Below are positions 7,408 to 13,869 of a stretch of DNA of 52,729 nt, piece after piece; the first letter of the stretch is position 1, and each line of letters starts with the position of its first letter. A model generated the notes under the pieces. It was not told the origin of the DNA. It worked only from the letters and a program-made list of their open reading frames with translations, and did not search any database. The position numbers and the translations under genes are program-made. Source of the stretch: a virus; IMG/VR virus record IMGVR_UViG_3300010299_000005, positions 1-52,729 of that record; one strand, 5' to 3'.

Positions 7408-7510
7408 TTATTGAGGGTAGGTTAAGTAAAGAGAGTGTTTTTGTGCATAGTCGCTGAATTTTATTAAAAAGACCATCAAGCGTTTTATCTAGTGAATTTA
7501 TTGCTTCCAT
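7379..7510 (-). CDS. Possible small protein, 43 aa
   Basis: An ATG frame at 7510 running 29 bases into the gene at 6943-7407. The product begins MEAINSLDKTLDGLF and looks like an amphipathic helix. Its start overlaps the end of the 58-aa frame upstream by 13 bases. The overlaps are longer than usual here, so support is weak. Confidence 0.3.
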   Translation of the reverse strand: MEAINSLDKTLDGLFNKIQRLCTKTLSLLNLPSINENNRVKKS

Positions 7511-7674
7511 GTGTGGTGGATTGTATTTTGTATCACAACATAAAGGCGAGTATTTGATAGTGAAAAAGAAGATCTGCTTATTTCTATTAAAACCGCAACT
7601 CCAACTCTACGGGTCAAGCAATCATATAAATTACCTACAATATGTTCTGTAAGGTTGACATCGTTTATACCCAC
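7498..7674 (-). CDS. Small protein with GTG start and true Shine-Dalgarno
   Basis: This 58-residue frame starts at GTG (7674), eight bases after AGGAGG, one of the few real Shine-Dalgarno sequences in the window. That site lies in the last codons of the HNH gene, so the two are likely coupled. The product (begins VGINDVNLTEHIV) alternates hydrophobic and polar residues, as in a small folded beta domain. The family is not recognised. Confidence 0.45.
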   Translation of the reverse strand: MGINDVNLTEHIVGNLYDCLTRRVGVAVLIEISRSSFSLSNTRLYVVIQNTIHHTWKQ

Positions 7675-7678
7675 AATA

Positions 7679-8278
7679 TTATCCTCCTAAGAATGTATTC
7701 CAGTCCTCTCTAAGGGCATCAAAAATAAGCCCATTCTTAGGCTTTTCCGGTGTCCATAGTAATTTAAGGCCAAACTCACTCGGCGTTCTATCACCCTTTT
7801 CGGTGTTAAGCGTTCTATCACATGTAATCAAATTCTCCCACGTATCTTTACCACCTCTGCTAACAGGCAGAATGTGATCGATGGATAACTCGTGCTTTTG
7901 TAGCTTCTTACCAGTATAACCACATGTGAATTTATCACGCTTAAAAATGTTATTCTTAGTAGGAAATTGGACCTGCCTAAAAACAACTTTATGAAAGCGT
8001 GAACACACAACCACAGATGGCAACCTAACCGGGCCACTCGTAGTGTGAACATAATCATCGCAGTCGCGTATTGGCAATTTCGACCAATCCTTCCAATCAC
8101 GTACTAGATTGAGATATTCAACTGTCCTGAGATCAAACCCACCATTATCATCTTGTGCATATTGTATATCTAGCGGATGCGCTGCGCCAGAAAAAATATT
8201 AACGATGATATCAGTCCAGTTACCAATGCCAACAGGAAAATATCCACTATTGAGTTTGAGGATAGGTCTTTTATTCAC
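7679..8278 (-). CDS. HNH endonuclease
   Basis: This 199-residue protein has the HNH core in its C-terminal half: FKRDKFTCGYTGKKL, then LSIDHILPVSRGGKDTWENL and CDRTLNTEKGDRTP. The D-H pair, the central N and the final residues match a phage HNH subfamily in which the usual CxxC zinc knuckle is reduced to one Cys. Such enzymes cut DNA as homing, packaging-associated or restriction-like nucleases. No intron or split gene is adjacent, so a free-standing role is more likely. The start is GTG (8278). Confidence 0.85.
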   Translation of the reverse strand: MNKRPILKLNSGYFPVGIGNWTDIIVNIFSGAAHPLDIQYAQDDNGGFDLRTVEYLNLVRDWKDWSKLPIRDCDDYVHTTSGPVRLPSVVVCSRFHKVVFRQVQFPTKNNIFKRDKFTCGYTGKKLQKHELSIDHILPVSRGGKDTWENLITCDRTLNTEKGDRTPSEFGLKLLWTPEKPKNGLIFDALREDWNTFLGG

Positions 8279-8330
8279 ACAATATTATATGAGTGTAATG
8301 ATTGTTTTTCAAGTGGGATTTTTTTAAATA

Positions 8331-8768
8331 TTATTCTTTTTCAGGCTGAACTTGAAGACATAAAAGCCCGATATCTCTCCACATATTCACCGGACCGTTT
8401 CGATCATCAAGAACAAATTCAACATCAAATTTATTTTCAATTTGATCTCTATAAATTTCTTCTTTTACAATATAGTCCTTGCGGTAATCTCCTTTTCCAC
8501 GCATGTGAAGAATATCATATGGTATATTATTCTTTTCAAACCACTTGCAAGTCTCTGCCGCGCAATTATCTCTATCCTCACGTCCTGTTATGAAAATAAT
8601 AGTGTAGTTAAGTGCTTTGAATGCTTTTACAATATTAATTACGGGTATAATCGGTATATCACAACCTACACGGCTCATATCAAAGATGTCGCGATCACCA
8701 CGCTCAGCAACAGTACCATCAATATCAACTATTATAGCACCTCCTGACCTGTTCTTATATACACTCAT
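8331..8768 (-). CDS. Polynucleotide 3'-phosphatase, HAD family (T4 Pnkp phosphatase domain)
   Basis: This 145-residue protein corresponds to the C-terminal phosphatase half of T4 polynucleotide kinase/phosphatase. It has V-D15-I-D17-G-T (nucleophile and acid/base), FDMSRVGCD, IIFITGRED (motif II region), RGKGDYRKDYIVKEEI and a final VLDDRNGPVNMWR (motif IV). It should remove 3'-phosphates or 2',3'-cyclic phosphates from DNA or RNA ends. The N-terminal kinase domain with its P-loop is absent. A promoter at 8774-8802 would begin transcription almost at the ATG. A role in tRNA or RNA repair is inferred from the T4 protein. Confidence 0.9.
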   Translation of the reverse strand: MSVYKNRSGGAIIVDIDGTVAERGDRDIFDMSRVGCDIPIIPVINIVKAFKALNYTIIFITGREDRDNCAAETCKWFEKNNIPYDILHMRGKGDYRKDYIVKEEIYRDQIENKFDVEFVLDDRNGPVNMWRDIGLLCLQVQPEKE

Positions 8769-8773
8769 TTATA

Positions 8774-8802
8774 ATAATATACTGCAGCACTACAAAAATC
8801 AA
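8774..8802 (-). promoter_or_regulatory. Sigma70-like promoter for the 3'-phosphatase gene
   Basis: On the minus strand TTGATT (8797-8802), a 17-base spacer and TATTAT (8774-8779) precede the ATG at 8768. The predicted start falls within one base of the ATG, so the message may be leaderless. The -35 box overlaps the end of the upstream gene. Confidence 0.6.
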
Positions 8803-9371
8803 CAATATTTTTCGTAAAGTTTATATATGTCTTTATTTGATTCTATATCACTCACTGTTACAATATTATCAGGCATTTCTTTTATTATCTCCTGTGCATA
8901 TATTGATCCATTTGGCCATTTTCTATGTTTTAAAGCATAATTATATGAAAAAAGGTAGGCATTTGCATTTTTTGCATATTGCTGCACACTAACGTTTAGA
9001 TTATTTGCCTCGATTGTTTTGATTGAATTTCGTTCACAGTCGCACTCTATTTTAATAGCGTCTATATAAAACTTATTAACTTTTTTTTGTGGTACTTTTG
9101 TATCATCGCCAACCCATCTTACAAAATTAGCACCATATCCATCACACTCAACCCAAAAGTCATGTCTATCTAAAAACTGACGCATGTGGTTATATTCGTG
9201 TATGAGAACTTCAAAACCTAATTTATGTTTTATAGCACATACAAGCTCTTTTTTGTTTGAGTCAAACCAGCCCGCGTATTTATCAATAGAGCGTCTTTGA
9301 AGAATTCGTAGAGTAATATTATTAGACACTGCCTCGGCCGCGACTTTACCTATAAACTCTTCATTTGTCAT
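8799..9371 (-). CDS. Zincin-like putative metallopeptidase
   Basis: This 190-residue protein contains L-I-H-E-Y-N-H at about residues 56-62, the HExxH zinc motif, and a downstream IKIECDCERNSIK segment that can provide a third acidic ligand. Upstream is a short beta-hairpin region (GWFDSNKKELVCAI), as in small phage zincins. It has no signal peptide, so it acts in the cytoplasm. Substrates are unknown. Possible roles are processing of phage structural proteins or of host proteins. Confidence 0.75.
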   Translation of the reverse strand: MTNEEFIGKVAAEAVSNNITLRILQRRSIDKYAGWFDSNKKELVCAIKHKLGFEVLIHEYNHMRQFLDRHDFWVECDGYGANFVRWVGDDTKVPQKKVNKFYIDAIKIECDCERNSIKTIEANNLNVSVQQYAKNANAYLFSYNYALKHRKWPNGSIYAQEIIKEMPDNIVTVSDIESNKDIYKLYEKYC

Positions 9372-9400
9372 ATATGAATTTATATTACATTACCGATATT

Positions 9401-10171
9401 TCAAATGTGCTTAATTTCAGATAAATCGCTTTTTAGAGCAACAGTTTTCTTCTCGTCTTTATTATATCGAGCACTCTCTAGCCATATATCGCCAAAATAA
9501 AACAAACCGTTTTTACGCTTAAGTTGTTTAACCGCGGCTTGTTCAGTGTAGCCTTTAAATTCAACCACATAATCAACTACACCATACTCATCACATACAC
9601 ACTCACATTTATGAATATTTGTACTGGTTGTGGATTGTTCTCCGTTAGATATCATATCGAGTACCCACTCTTTGCTAACTTTTGTGCCGGGGCACGTTTT
9701 GCTAGTACGCGGATCATCACGGTGAAATTTAATTGTGCTCTCTGAAGGCGTTATGTTGAGCCACTTACATAAAATACGCACTGCATCACATGCTGTCTTC
9801 CAACACTCAAGCCCCCTACCGCTTAATGGATCCTCTGTATCATAATCTCCTAGCACCTCAATTCCGATTGAGGTTGAGTTAAAAGAAACTGCGTGTATTC
9901 CTTTTTCATTAAGAGGAGTCATGCCAAAAATCTGATCGTCATCTATAAAAAGATGTGGACCAGAAGACCACCCACTTCTGCCGAGTGTTTTGTAGAAATC
10001 ACGAATATTCACAATATGCTGTATTGTGAATCCTTTTGGACGTTGAGCTAATGAAGGAGCAGCGGTGTGGTGAAGAGTGATTTTATTGCACCACGTTGGT
10101 TTTTTGAGGCCTTTTAAATAATCTTCAAATGTTGAAGCTGTCCAAACTTTGCCTACGTTTTTGAATGACAT
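9401..10171 (-). CDS. Endolysin, N-acetylmuramoyl-L-alanine amidase (Amidase_2/PGRP type)
   Basis: The catalytic domain spans about residues 25-175 of 256. TLHHTAAP holds H34/H35, GWSSGPHLFID is the central strand, and FHRDD with TCPG gives H150 and C160, together the zinc ligands of type 2 amidases. The enzyme cleaves the amide between MurNAc and L-Ala of peptidoglycan at lysis. About 80 C-terminal residues follow, with C-E-C-V-C-D and a basic stretch, perhaps a wall-binding part. There is no signal peptide, so release through a holin is expected. Spanin and holin candidates lie upstream, and a late promoter motif is at 10177-10184. Confidence 0.92.
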   Translation of the reverse strand: MSFKNVGKVWTASTFEDYLKGLKKPTWCNKITLHHTAAPSLAQRPKGFTIQHIVNIRDFYKTLGRSGWSSGPHLFIDDDQIFGMTPLNEKGIHAVSFNSTSIGIEVLGDYDTEDPLSGRGLECWKTACDAVRILCKWLNITPSESTIKFHRDDPRTSKTCPGTKVSKEWVLDMISNGEQSTTSTNIHKCECVCDEYGVVDYVVEFKGYTEQAAVKQLKRKNGLFYFGDIWLESARYNKDEKKTVALKSDLSEIKHI

Positions 10172-10176
10172 GCATA

Positions 10177-10184
10177 TATTTATG
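10177..10184 (-). promoter_or_regulatory. Late promoter motif CATAAATA before endolysin
   Basis: The octamer lies 5 bases from the ATG at 10171. It matches the T4 late core TATAAATA at 7 of 8 positions and has the same spacing as the other late genes in the window. Confidence 0.6.
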
Positions 10185-10193
10185 CATTATCAT

Positions 10194-10436
10194 CTATTTT
10201 GAATATATTTGACGCTCTAATTCTCGAAATCGCTTATCTGAGTGCCAGATTTCGTTTTCTGTTTGGACAATATATGCGCCTTCTTTAGTCAGTATTTTCT
10301 GCCCCTTTAGAGGGTTTAGAATAGACGGTTGATAAATGTTTAAAGAATTTTTGTTCTTCAATGAGCTCGTTTCGCAAGACGTCAGCATTATCAGCGCTAG
10401 TATTTGTACCAGCATTGCGTAACTTTTCAATTTCAT
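10194..10436 (-). CDS. Outer-membrane spanin candidate (Rz1-like lipoprotein)
   Basis: The first 20 residues form a lipoprotein signal: basic MKLK, a hydrophobic core (MLVQILALIM) and lipobox L18-T-S-C21. The mature part is about 60 residues. The gene begins inside the 3' part of the 91-aa frame at 10285-10560, in another reading frame, as Rz1 does in Rz. With the neighbouring amidase and holin candidate this fits the outer-membrane subunit of a two-component spanin, the last step of lysis in Gram-negative hosts. Proline content is low for an Rz1, so the assignment rests on lipobox and position. Confidence 0.7.
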   Translation of the reverse strand: MKLKSYAMLVQILALIMLTSCETSSLKNKNSLNIYQPSILNPLKGQKILTKEGAYIVQTENEIWHSDKRFRELERQIYSK

Positions 10437-10560
10437 TTTTTAATTCTTTCTGTTTTTTACGCGATTTCTGCAAGACATCATAATAAATGCTTTCTTTACG
10501 CAATGCAAGATACTGCGTAATTGCATCGAGTAAGCTCTTTACTAGCAGCGCCCAAGTCAC
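10285..10560 (-). CDS. Inner-membrane spanin candidate, coiled coil
   Basis: This 91-residue product starts at GTG (10560), overlapping the TGA of the upstream gene (GTGA). It opens with a mildly hydrophobic segment (WALLVKSLLDAITQYLAL, residues 3-20), followed by a long charged helix with heptad character (residues 25-48 and 60-75). The layout of membrane anchor plus coiled coil with an overlapping lipoprotein gene is that of an i-spanin. The anchor is weak, so it could instead be a cytoplasmic lysis-associated protein. Confidence 0.58.
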   Translation of the reverse strand: MTWALLVKSLLDAITQYLALRKESIYYDVLQKSRKKQKELKNEIEKLRNAGTNTSADNADVLRNELIEEQKFFKHLSTVYSKPSKGAENTD

Positions 10561-10757
10561 TCAGCCTTATCCTTTGCTTTACCAACATTAATAGCTAACA
10601 CTTCAATAACCTTATATACCTTGCTCCAAGTAGAGCCCGGCTTTGGAGTTGGAGTAACAGCGCATACTGCTGAAGCAACAGATATAACTGCAAAGACTAA
10701 TTGAACATAAGGATTTTCGCCAAATGTATTTGCAATATATAAAATTACGTCTTCCAT
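10557..10757 (-). CDS. Holin candidate, one membrane segment
   Basis: This 66-residue product has one strong hydrophobic segment (VQLVFAVISVASAVCAV, about residues 18-34), then TPTPKPGSTWSKVYKVIEVLAINVGKAKDKAE, a basic amphipathic tail. Small proteins with this pattern are often found beside phage lysis genes. Size, position at the head of the lysis cluster and its own late promoter motif (10762-10769) suggest a holin. A single membrane pass would be class III-like. The function is not proven by sequence. Confidence 0.62.
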   Translation of the reverse strand: MEDVILYIANTFGENPYVQLVFAVISVASAVCAVTPTPKPGSTWSKVYKVIEVLAINVGKAKDKAE

Positions 10758-10761
10758 AACA

Positions 10762-10769
10762 TATTTATT
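10762..10769 (-). promoter_or_regulatory. Late promoter motif AATAAATA before holin candidate
   Basis: The octamer is 4 bases from the ATG at 10757 and would drive the holin-spanin part of the lysis operon. Confidence 0.6.
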
Positions 10770-10787
10770 TATGCTATGGCGTGTAAT

Positions 10788-11519
10788 TTATTGATCGGGT
10801 CCCTCAACTAACGGCTTAGGTGCGTCTGCAGCTGTATATATTGCTTTGCGCATTGAATCGAGATCTGATATAACATACTCCTTACCTCCGATTTTTATTG
10901 CAGCAATACTTGAAATCACTATTATTCTGATTTCCACACCCTTTGTAAGCCCTTGATAGTGTCCTGTTTTGTTCGCGTATTTGTACGGCGCAACAACATC
11001 ACTACTCACCTTTTCAAACTGTGTTGCTTGAGAATTAGTCGCTACCACAGTAGTCGGAGAAAATCGACGCGATACACCAATAGGCATGTATCTTAAATAT
11101 ATTTGACCATCTTTTTGTAGTAGAGCGTTACTACCTTCAATTTTGTCGTAAATGCTTCGCTTTGCAATAAAATCAGCAGGTTTTCCTTCAGCTTCACGTT
11201 GTTTGTTAACAGCATTTGGATAATTAAATCCAATCTCACCATTGACTTGAGAAACCTTAGCAAAATATGTTTTACCGTGCTTTAGTCCAGACAAAGTAAA
11301 TACAGGAAACGGTGCCTTTCTGGTATTTTCTTTTGTAACTTGTGACACACCGAAGAAATTTGTTCCTCTGTGATTTTGCTCAATATTTAATATAAGATCT
11401 ACTAAATCAGATTGTGTGATAAAGTTCTGATCTTCAGCTCTGTCTGCAATTCCAAACGGCATTTCTAAGTACAGGTTAAATATATTTGTATTGTCTAATA
11501 TGAGCGACTTCATACTCAT
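10788..11519 (-). CDS. Unknown protein, 243 aa, at the divergent junction
   Basis: ATG at 11519, with a second in-frame ATG at 11513. The product is soluble and mixed alpha/beta. It contains IEQNHRGTNFFGVSQVT near residue 46 and a C-terminal IKIGGKEYVISDLDSMRKAI segment. The length, and a promoter at 11541-11569, suggest an important early or middle gene. It is transcribed away from the RadA-like gene. The family is not recognised. The basic, glycine-containing repeats could suit nucleic acid binding, but this is a guess. Confidence 0.68.
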   Translation of the reverse strand: MSMKSLILDNTNIFNLYLEMPFGIADRAEDQNFITQSDLVDLILNIEQNHRGTNFFGVSQVTKENTRKAPFPVFTLSGLKHGKTYFAKVSQVNGEIGFNYPNAVNKQREAEGKPADFIAKRSIYDKIEGSNALLQKDGQIYLRYMPIGVSRRFSPTTVVATNSQATQFEKVSSDVVAPYKYANKTGHYQGLTKGVEIRIIVISSIAAIKIGGKEYVISDLDSMRKAIYTAADAPKPLVEGPDQ

Positions 11520-11540
11520 ATTTAATTAAAGAATGCAATA

Positions 11541-11569
11541 ATAAAAGACTCGTTTTATAATTGTATCAA
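11541..11569 (-). promoter_or_regulatory. Sigma70-like promoter for 10788-11519
   Basis: On the minus strand TTGATA (11564-11569), a 17-base spacer and TTTTAT (11541-11546) lie before the ATG at 11519, giving a leader of about 15 bases. It lies in the divergent gap shared with the RadA-like gene. Confidence 0.45.
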
Positions 11570-11616
11570 CTATTTTTATATGTTGATTGTTTTGGAAAAA
11601 GAAGCATTTTACTCAC

Positions 11617-12540
11617 ATGGACTTAAACCACAACTCTACAGAATTGGTGCGTGCAGGAGATGTAAAAATTCCTGATATTTACTATAGGCGACTAAAAACT
11701 GGCAACGAACACGTTGACAGTATCTTTGGTGATGGAATTCTTCCAGGATGTACAATTACTGTAGATGCGACTGCTGGCACTGGAAAGAGCTCCTTGCTTT
11801 TACAGCTTTGTCAAATGCTTAGTGTAAAGGGACACAAAACTGCTTTTTTAAGTGGGGAAGAGAATATCTACATGGTAGCACTCAATGCGCGTAGGTTGGA
11901 AGCAAACGATGTTTTAATTGCAACCGAGTCCAGGCTCTCTCGACTTATTGATACAATTAAAAATAACGATCTAGTTGTTATTGACAGCTTTCCTAGTGTT
12001 GTATATGATGGAGATGACGCGGACGAAAAAAGCAAGAGCGAAAAAGAAAAAATTAAGCTAGAAACTATTGTTAGCGCAGCACAAAAGAATGAAACCGCTG
12101 TCTGTATTGTACTTCATGTTACTAAAACGGGAACGTACAAGGGAGATAGTACAATTCAACATGCTGTAGATGTCAATGTCACTATTTCGAAAAATGCGGA
12201 TGATTTTCTTGTGCGAGATATTGAAGTGGTAAAAAATAGGACAGGCTGTTGCGGCTTATATTCGTTCACATACGGAAGTAAAGGATATGATTTTTCTACT
12301 ATACGAGAAAATGTAGCGGATGATGATAAAAAAGAGAAAACATCTACAAGGTCAGAAAACCGCAATGCTCAGCTTGAAGCAATTCTCAATATTGAAGGTG
12401 ATATTACTATTACTGAAGTAATGGACAGTCTTGATATCGACGCCCAACGTGCAATGTATTTGCTGTGGTTGCTGGTAAAATCAAAGAAGCTTGAAAAGCA
12501 CGGAAGGGGTGATTCTGCTTTTTGGTTGACTATTGAGTAA
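11617..12540 (+). CDS. RadA/Sms-like RecA-superfamily ATPase
   Basis: The ATG at 11617 is chosen over a TTG at 11587. The ATPase core has Walker A (ATAGTGKSS, about residues 51-59), Walker B (LVVIDSF, near 119) and V-K-N-R-T-G near 205, the counterpart of the KNRFG motif typical of RadA. LHVTKTGTYKGDSTIQHAVD is also RadA-like (HVTKdG...G...leH.VD). The N-terminal zinc finger and C-terminal Lon-like domain of bacterial RadA are absent. Instead the last 60 residues look like a winged helix (ITITEVMDSLDIDAQRAMY). It probably acts on branched recombination intermediates or replication forks. A DnaB/gp41-type helicase is less likely. Confidence 0.8.
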   Translation: MDLNHNSTELVRAGDVKIPDIYYRRLKTGNEHVDSIFGDGILPGCTITVDATAGTGKSSLLLQLCQMLSVKGHKTAFLSGEENIYMVALNARRLEANDVLIATESRLSRLIDTIKNNDLVVIDSFPSVVYDGDDADEKSKSEKEKIKLETIVSAAQKNETAVCIVLHVTKTGTYKGDSTIQHAVDVNVTISKNADDFLVRDIEVVKNRTGCCGLYSFTYGSKGYDFSTIRENVADDDKKEKTSTRSENRNAQLEAILNIEGDITITEVMDSLDIDAQRAMYLLWLLVKSKKLEKHGRGDSAFWLTIE

Positions 12541-12564
12541 ATAGCAGTCAACGTAAATAGTAAC

Positions 12565-12789
12565 ATGAATAAAAGTGACTTTGAAATTGAATTAAGCAAT
12601 GGTAGTAATCTGTGCGTTTCTGTTGAAATATATGGAAGCAAACACAGATCAGCTGAAGATATTATTGAAAACGATGATTACGTAGTTGAGTACGAATTAT
12701 GTGATGTGGAAAATGAAGAAATTGGACAGGAAATAGAGGGTATCATCGAAGAAGAAATAAAAGGATGGATCGAAGATATAATAAGTTGA
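12565..12789 (+). CDS. Small acidic protein, 74 aa
   Basis: ATG at 12565, 24 bases after the RadA-like gene. The C-terminal half is extremely acidic (runs of E and D with I and G). Such acidic phage proteins may mimic DNA or bind basic partners, but no family is recognised here. Co-transcription with the upstream gene is likely. Confidence 0.6.
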   Translation: MNKSDFEIELSNGSNLCVSVEIYGSKHRSAEDIIENDDYVVEYELCDVENEEIGQEIEGIIEEEIKGWIEDIIS

Positions 12790-12821
12790 TAAAAGGTGGA
12801 AACTGTATTTAATTGTACTAT

Positions 12822-13385
12822 ATGAAGCGCCTTTTTATACACATAAAAGATAAAACAACTGATTTCCTTGAAGATATATATAACGATCTTCAACATACAA
12901 CTATTGTACGTACAGAGCTTCCGCCATACATAATGAACAGTCTGATCAAAACACACGATCAAGTTATTATGATGGGGCACGGATCTCCTAATGGACTATT
13001 TGGAGATGAGGGGCAATTTATTATTGGCGAACATAATGTTGATGCGCTTCAAGAGCATTCAGAGTGTGTTTATATTTGGTGTCATGCATCTGATTTTGTA
13101 AAGCGACATAAGCTCAAAGGTTTTTCAACAGGAATGTTTATTTCTGAGGTACCAGAGGCTCGTATTGTGCTAAATTCAAACAAATCAAGTACTGTGACAG
13201 AGCACAATGTCTTTGAATCAAACAAAATGTTCACCACACTTGTTAAAATATGGGCACAAGGACGCGGCGATGTTGATGAGCTTTATGATAGTGTTGTACA
13301 GGAATATACATCAAAAGACACTATTTGGTCTGAAGGGTTTAAACATGTTGTAGATTACAACGCTGAACGTATTGGCATATTTTAA
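12822..13385 (+). CDS. Possible caspase/CHAT-fold protein
   Basis: The ATG at 12822 gives 187 residues. VIMMGHGSPNGLFG (near residue 50) and, after about 30 residues, VYIWCHASDFV (near 87) place a His after a hydrophobic strand and a Cys after the next. This is the order of the His-Cys dyad in CHAT, caspase and gingipain-like peptidases. GFSTGMFISEVPEA follows, as in related phage proteins I recall as uncharacterised. Proteolysis is therefore possible but not shown. It lies between an acidic protein and a small conserved phage protein. Confidence 0.68.
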   Translation: MKRLFIHIKDKTTDFLEDIYNDLQHTTIVRTELPPYIMNSLIKTHDQVIMMGHGSPNGLFGDEGQFIIGEHNVDALQEHSECVYIWCHASDFVKRHKLKGFSTGMFISEVPEARIVLNSNKSSTVTEHNVFESNKMFTTLVKIWAQGRGDVDELYDSVVQEYTSKDTIWSEGFKHVVDYNAERIGIF

Positions 13386-13389
13386 TTTT

Positions 13390-13569
13390 ATGGCCGGAAA
13401 AGGAGATAAATTGCGACCTGGTGCTAATCTAAAAAAGTACTGGAATAACTATGATGCAATTTTCAGAAAAGATAAGGCTGAAGATAACGCTGAGTTGACG
13501 ACCATGAGTGATTACGAAAAAGCAAAAGAGCTAAGACTAACTCAGGTCACGCTGAAAGGAAAGCCATGA
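13390..13569 (+). CDS. Small conserved phage protein (KGDxxRP...NYDAIF)
   Basis: The ATG at 13390 gives 59 residues beginning MAGKGDKLRPG, then KKYWNNYDAIFRKDK. This matches a small family common in phages (basic KGDxPRP, then NYDxIFxKK), whose role is not known to me. The stop overlaps the ATG of the frameshifted gene downstream (ATGA). Confidence 0.65.
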   Translation: MAGKGDKLRPGANLKKYWNNYDAIFRKDKAEDNAELTTMSDYEKAKELRLTQVTLKGKP

Positions 13570-13764
13570 CTTCACGACAGATATTCGAGAGGCGTTGCCT
13601 GCATTCAAATTGTTCTGTGACGTGGATACTGCACATCGACAAGGGTTTCAAGTTTGGTGTGTCATGGGACATAATTCGAGGGCTGTGGTGATCCTGTTTT
13701 TCTTGAGGTAGGTAATAAAGTATACATTATACGTGGTGGTCCTTGCATCCTACACCAAAAATGA
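13566..13764 (+). pseudogene. Small gene split by a +1 frameshift
   Basis: An ATG frame from 13566 stops at 13691 after 41 codons. In the +1 frame an open stretch with no start codon runs from 13675 to the TGA at 13762-13764. Joining them at the GGG run at 13680-13682 gives one protein of about 65 residues (GFKFGVSWDIIRG joined to CGDPVFLEVGNKVYIIRGG). The ends overlap the genes on both sides by ATGA. This points to a frameshift mutation, a one-base sequence error, or less likely programmed frameshifting. The family is not recognised. Confidence 0.42.
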
Positions 13765-13869
13765 AAAAAAAGCATTTAGTCGAAGCATTAAAGAAGTATG
13801 ATGAAGAAGATTGATTTTTCTAAAAATAAAAGTGGCTACTTTAAGATACTACAATATATTCGTTTATGA
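13761..13869 (+). other. Two micro-ORFs coupled to the TROVE gene
   Basis: An 17-aa frame (13761-13814, MKKKHLVEALKKYDEED) and a 23-aa frame (13798-13869) follow the frameshifted gene. The first starts on an ATGA overlap, and the second ends by ATGA overlap with the TROVE start at 13866. They may be short coupled leaders or a remnant. I saw no recognisable Y RNA in 13570-13865. Confidence 0.3.

Noticed and set aside
7679-8278. HNH gene as evidence for an intron or intein
   Set aside because: No split gene flanks it and neighbouring products are complete, so it is treated as free-standing.
11580-11682. ATG frame at 11580 as the start of the RadA-like gene
   Set aside because: It is in a different reading frame and stops soon; the ATG at 11617 fits the family better.
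13570-13865. Y RNA next to the TROVE gene
   Set aside because: TTCGAG at 13675 and short inverted pairs were considered, but no tRNA-like fold or known Ro-binding stem could be built with confidence.
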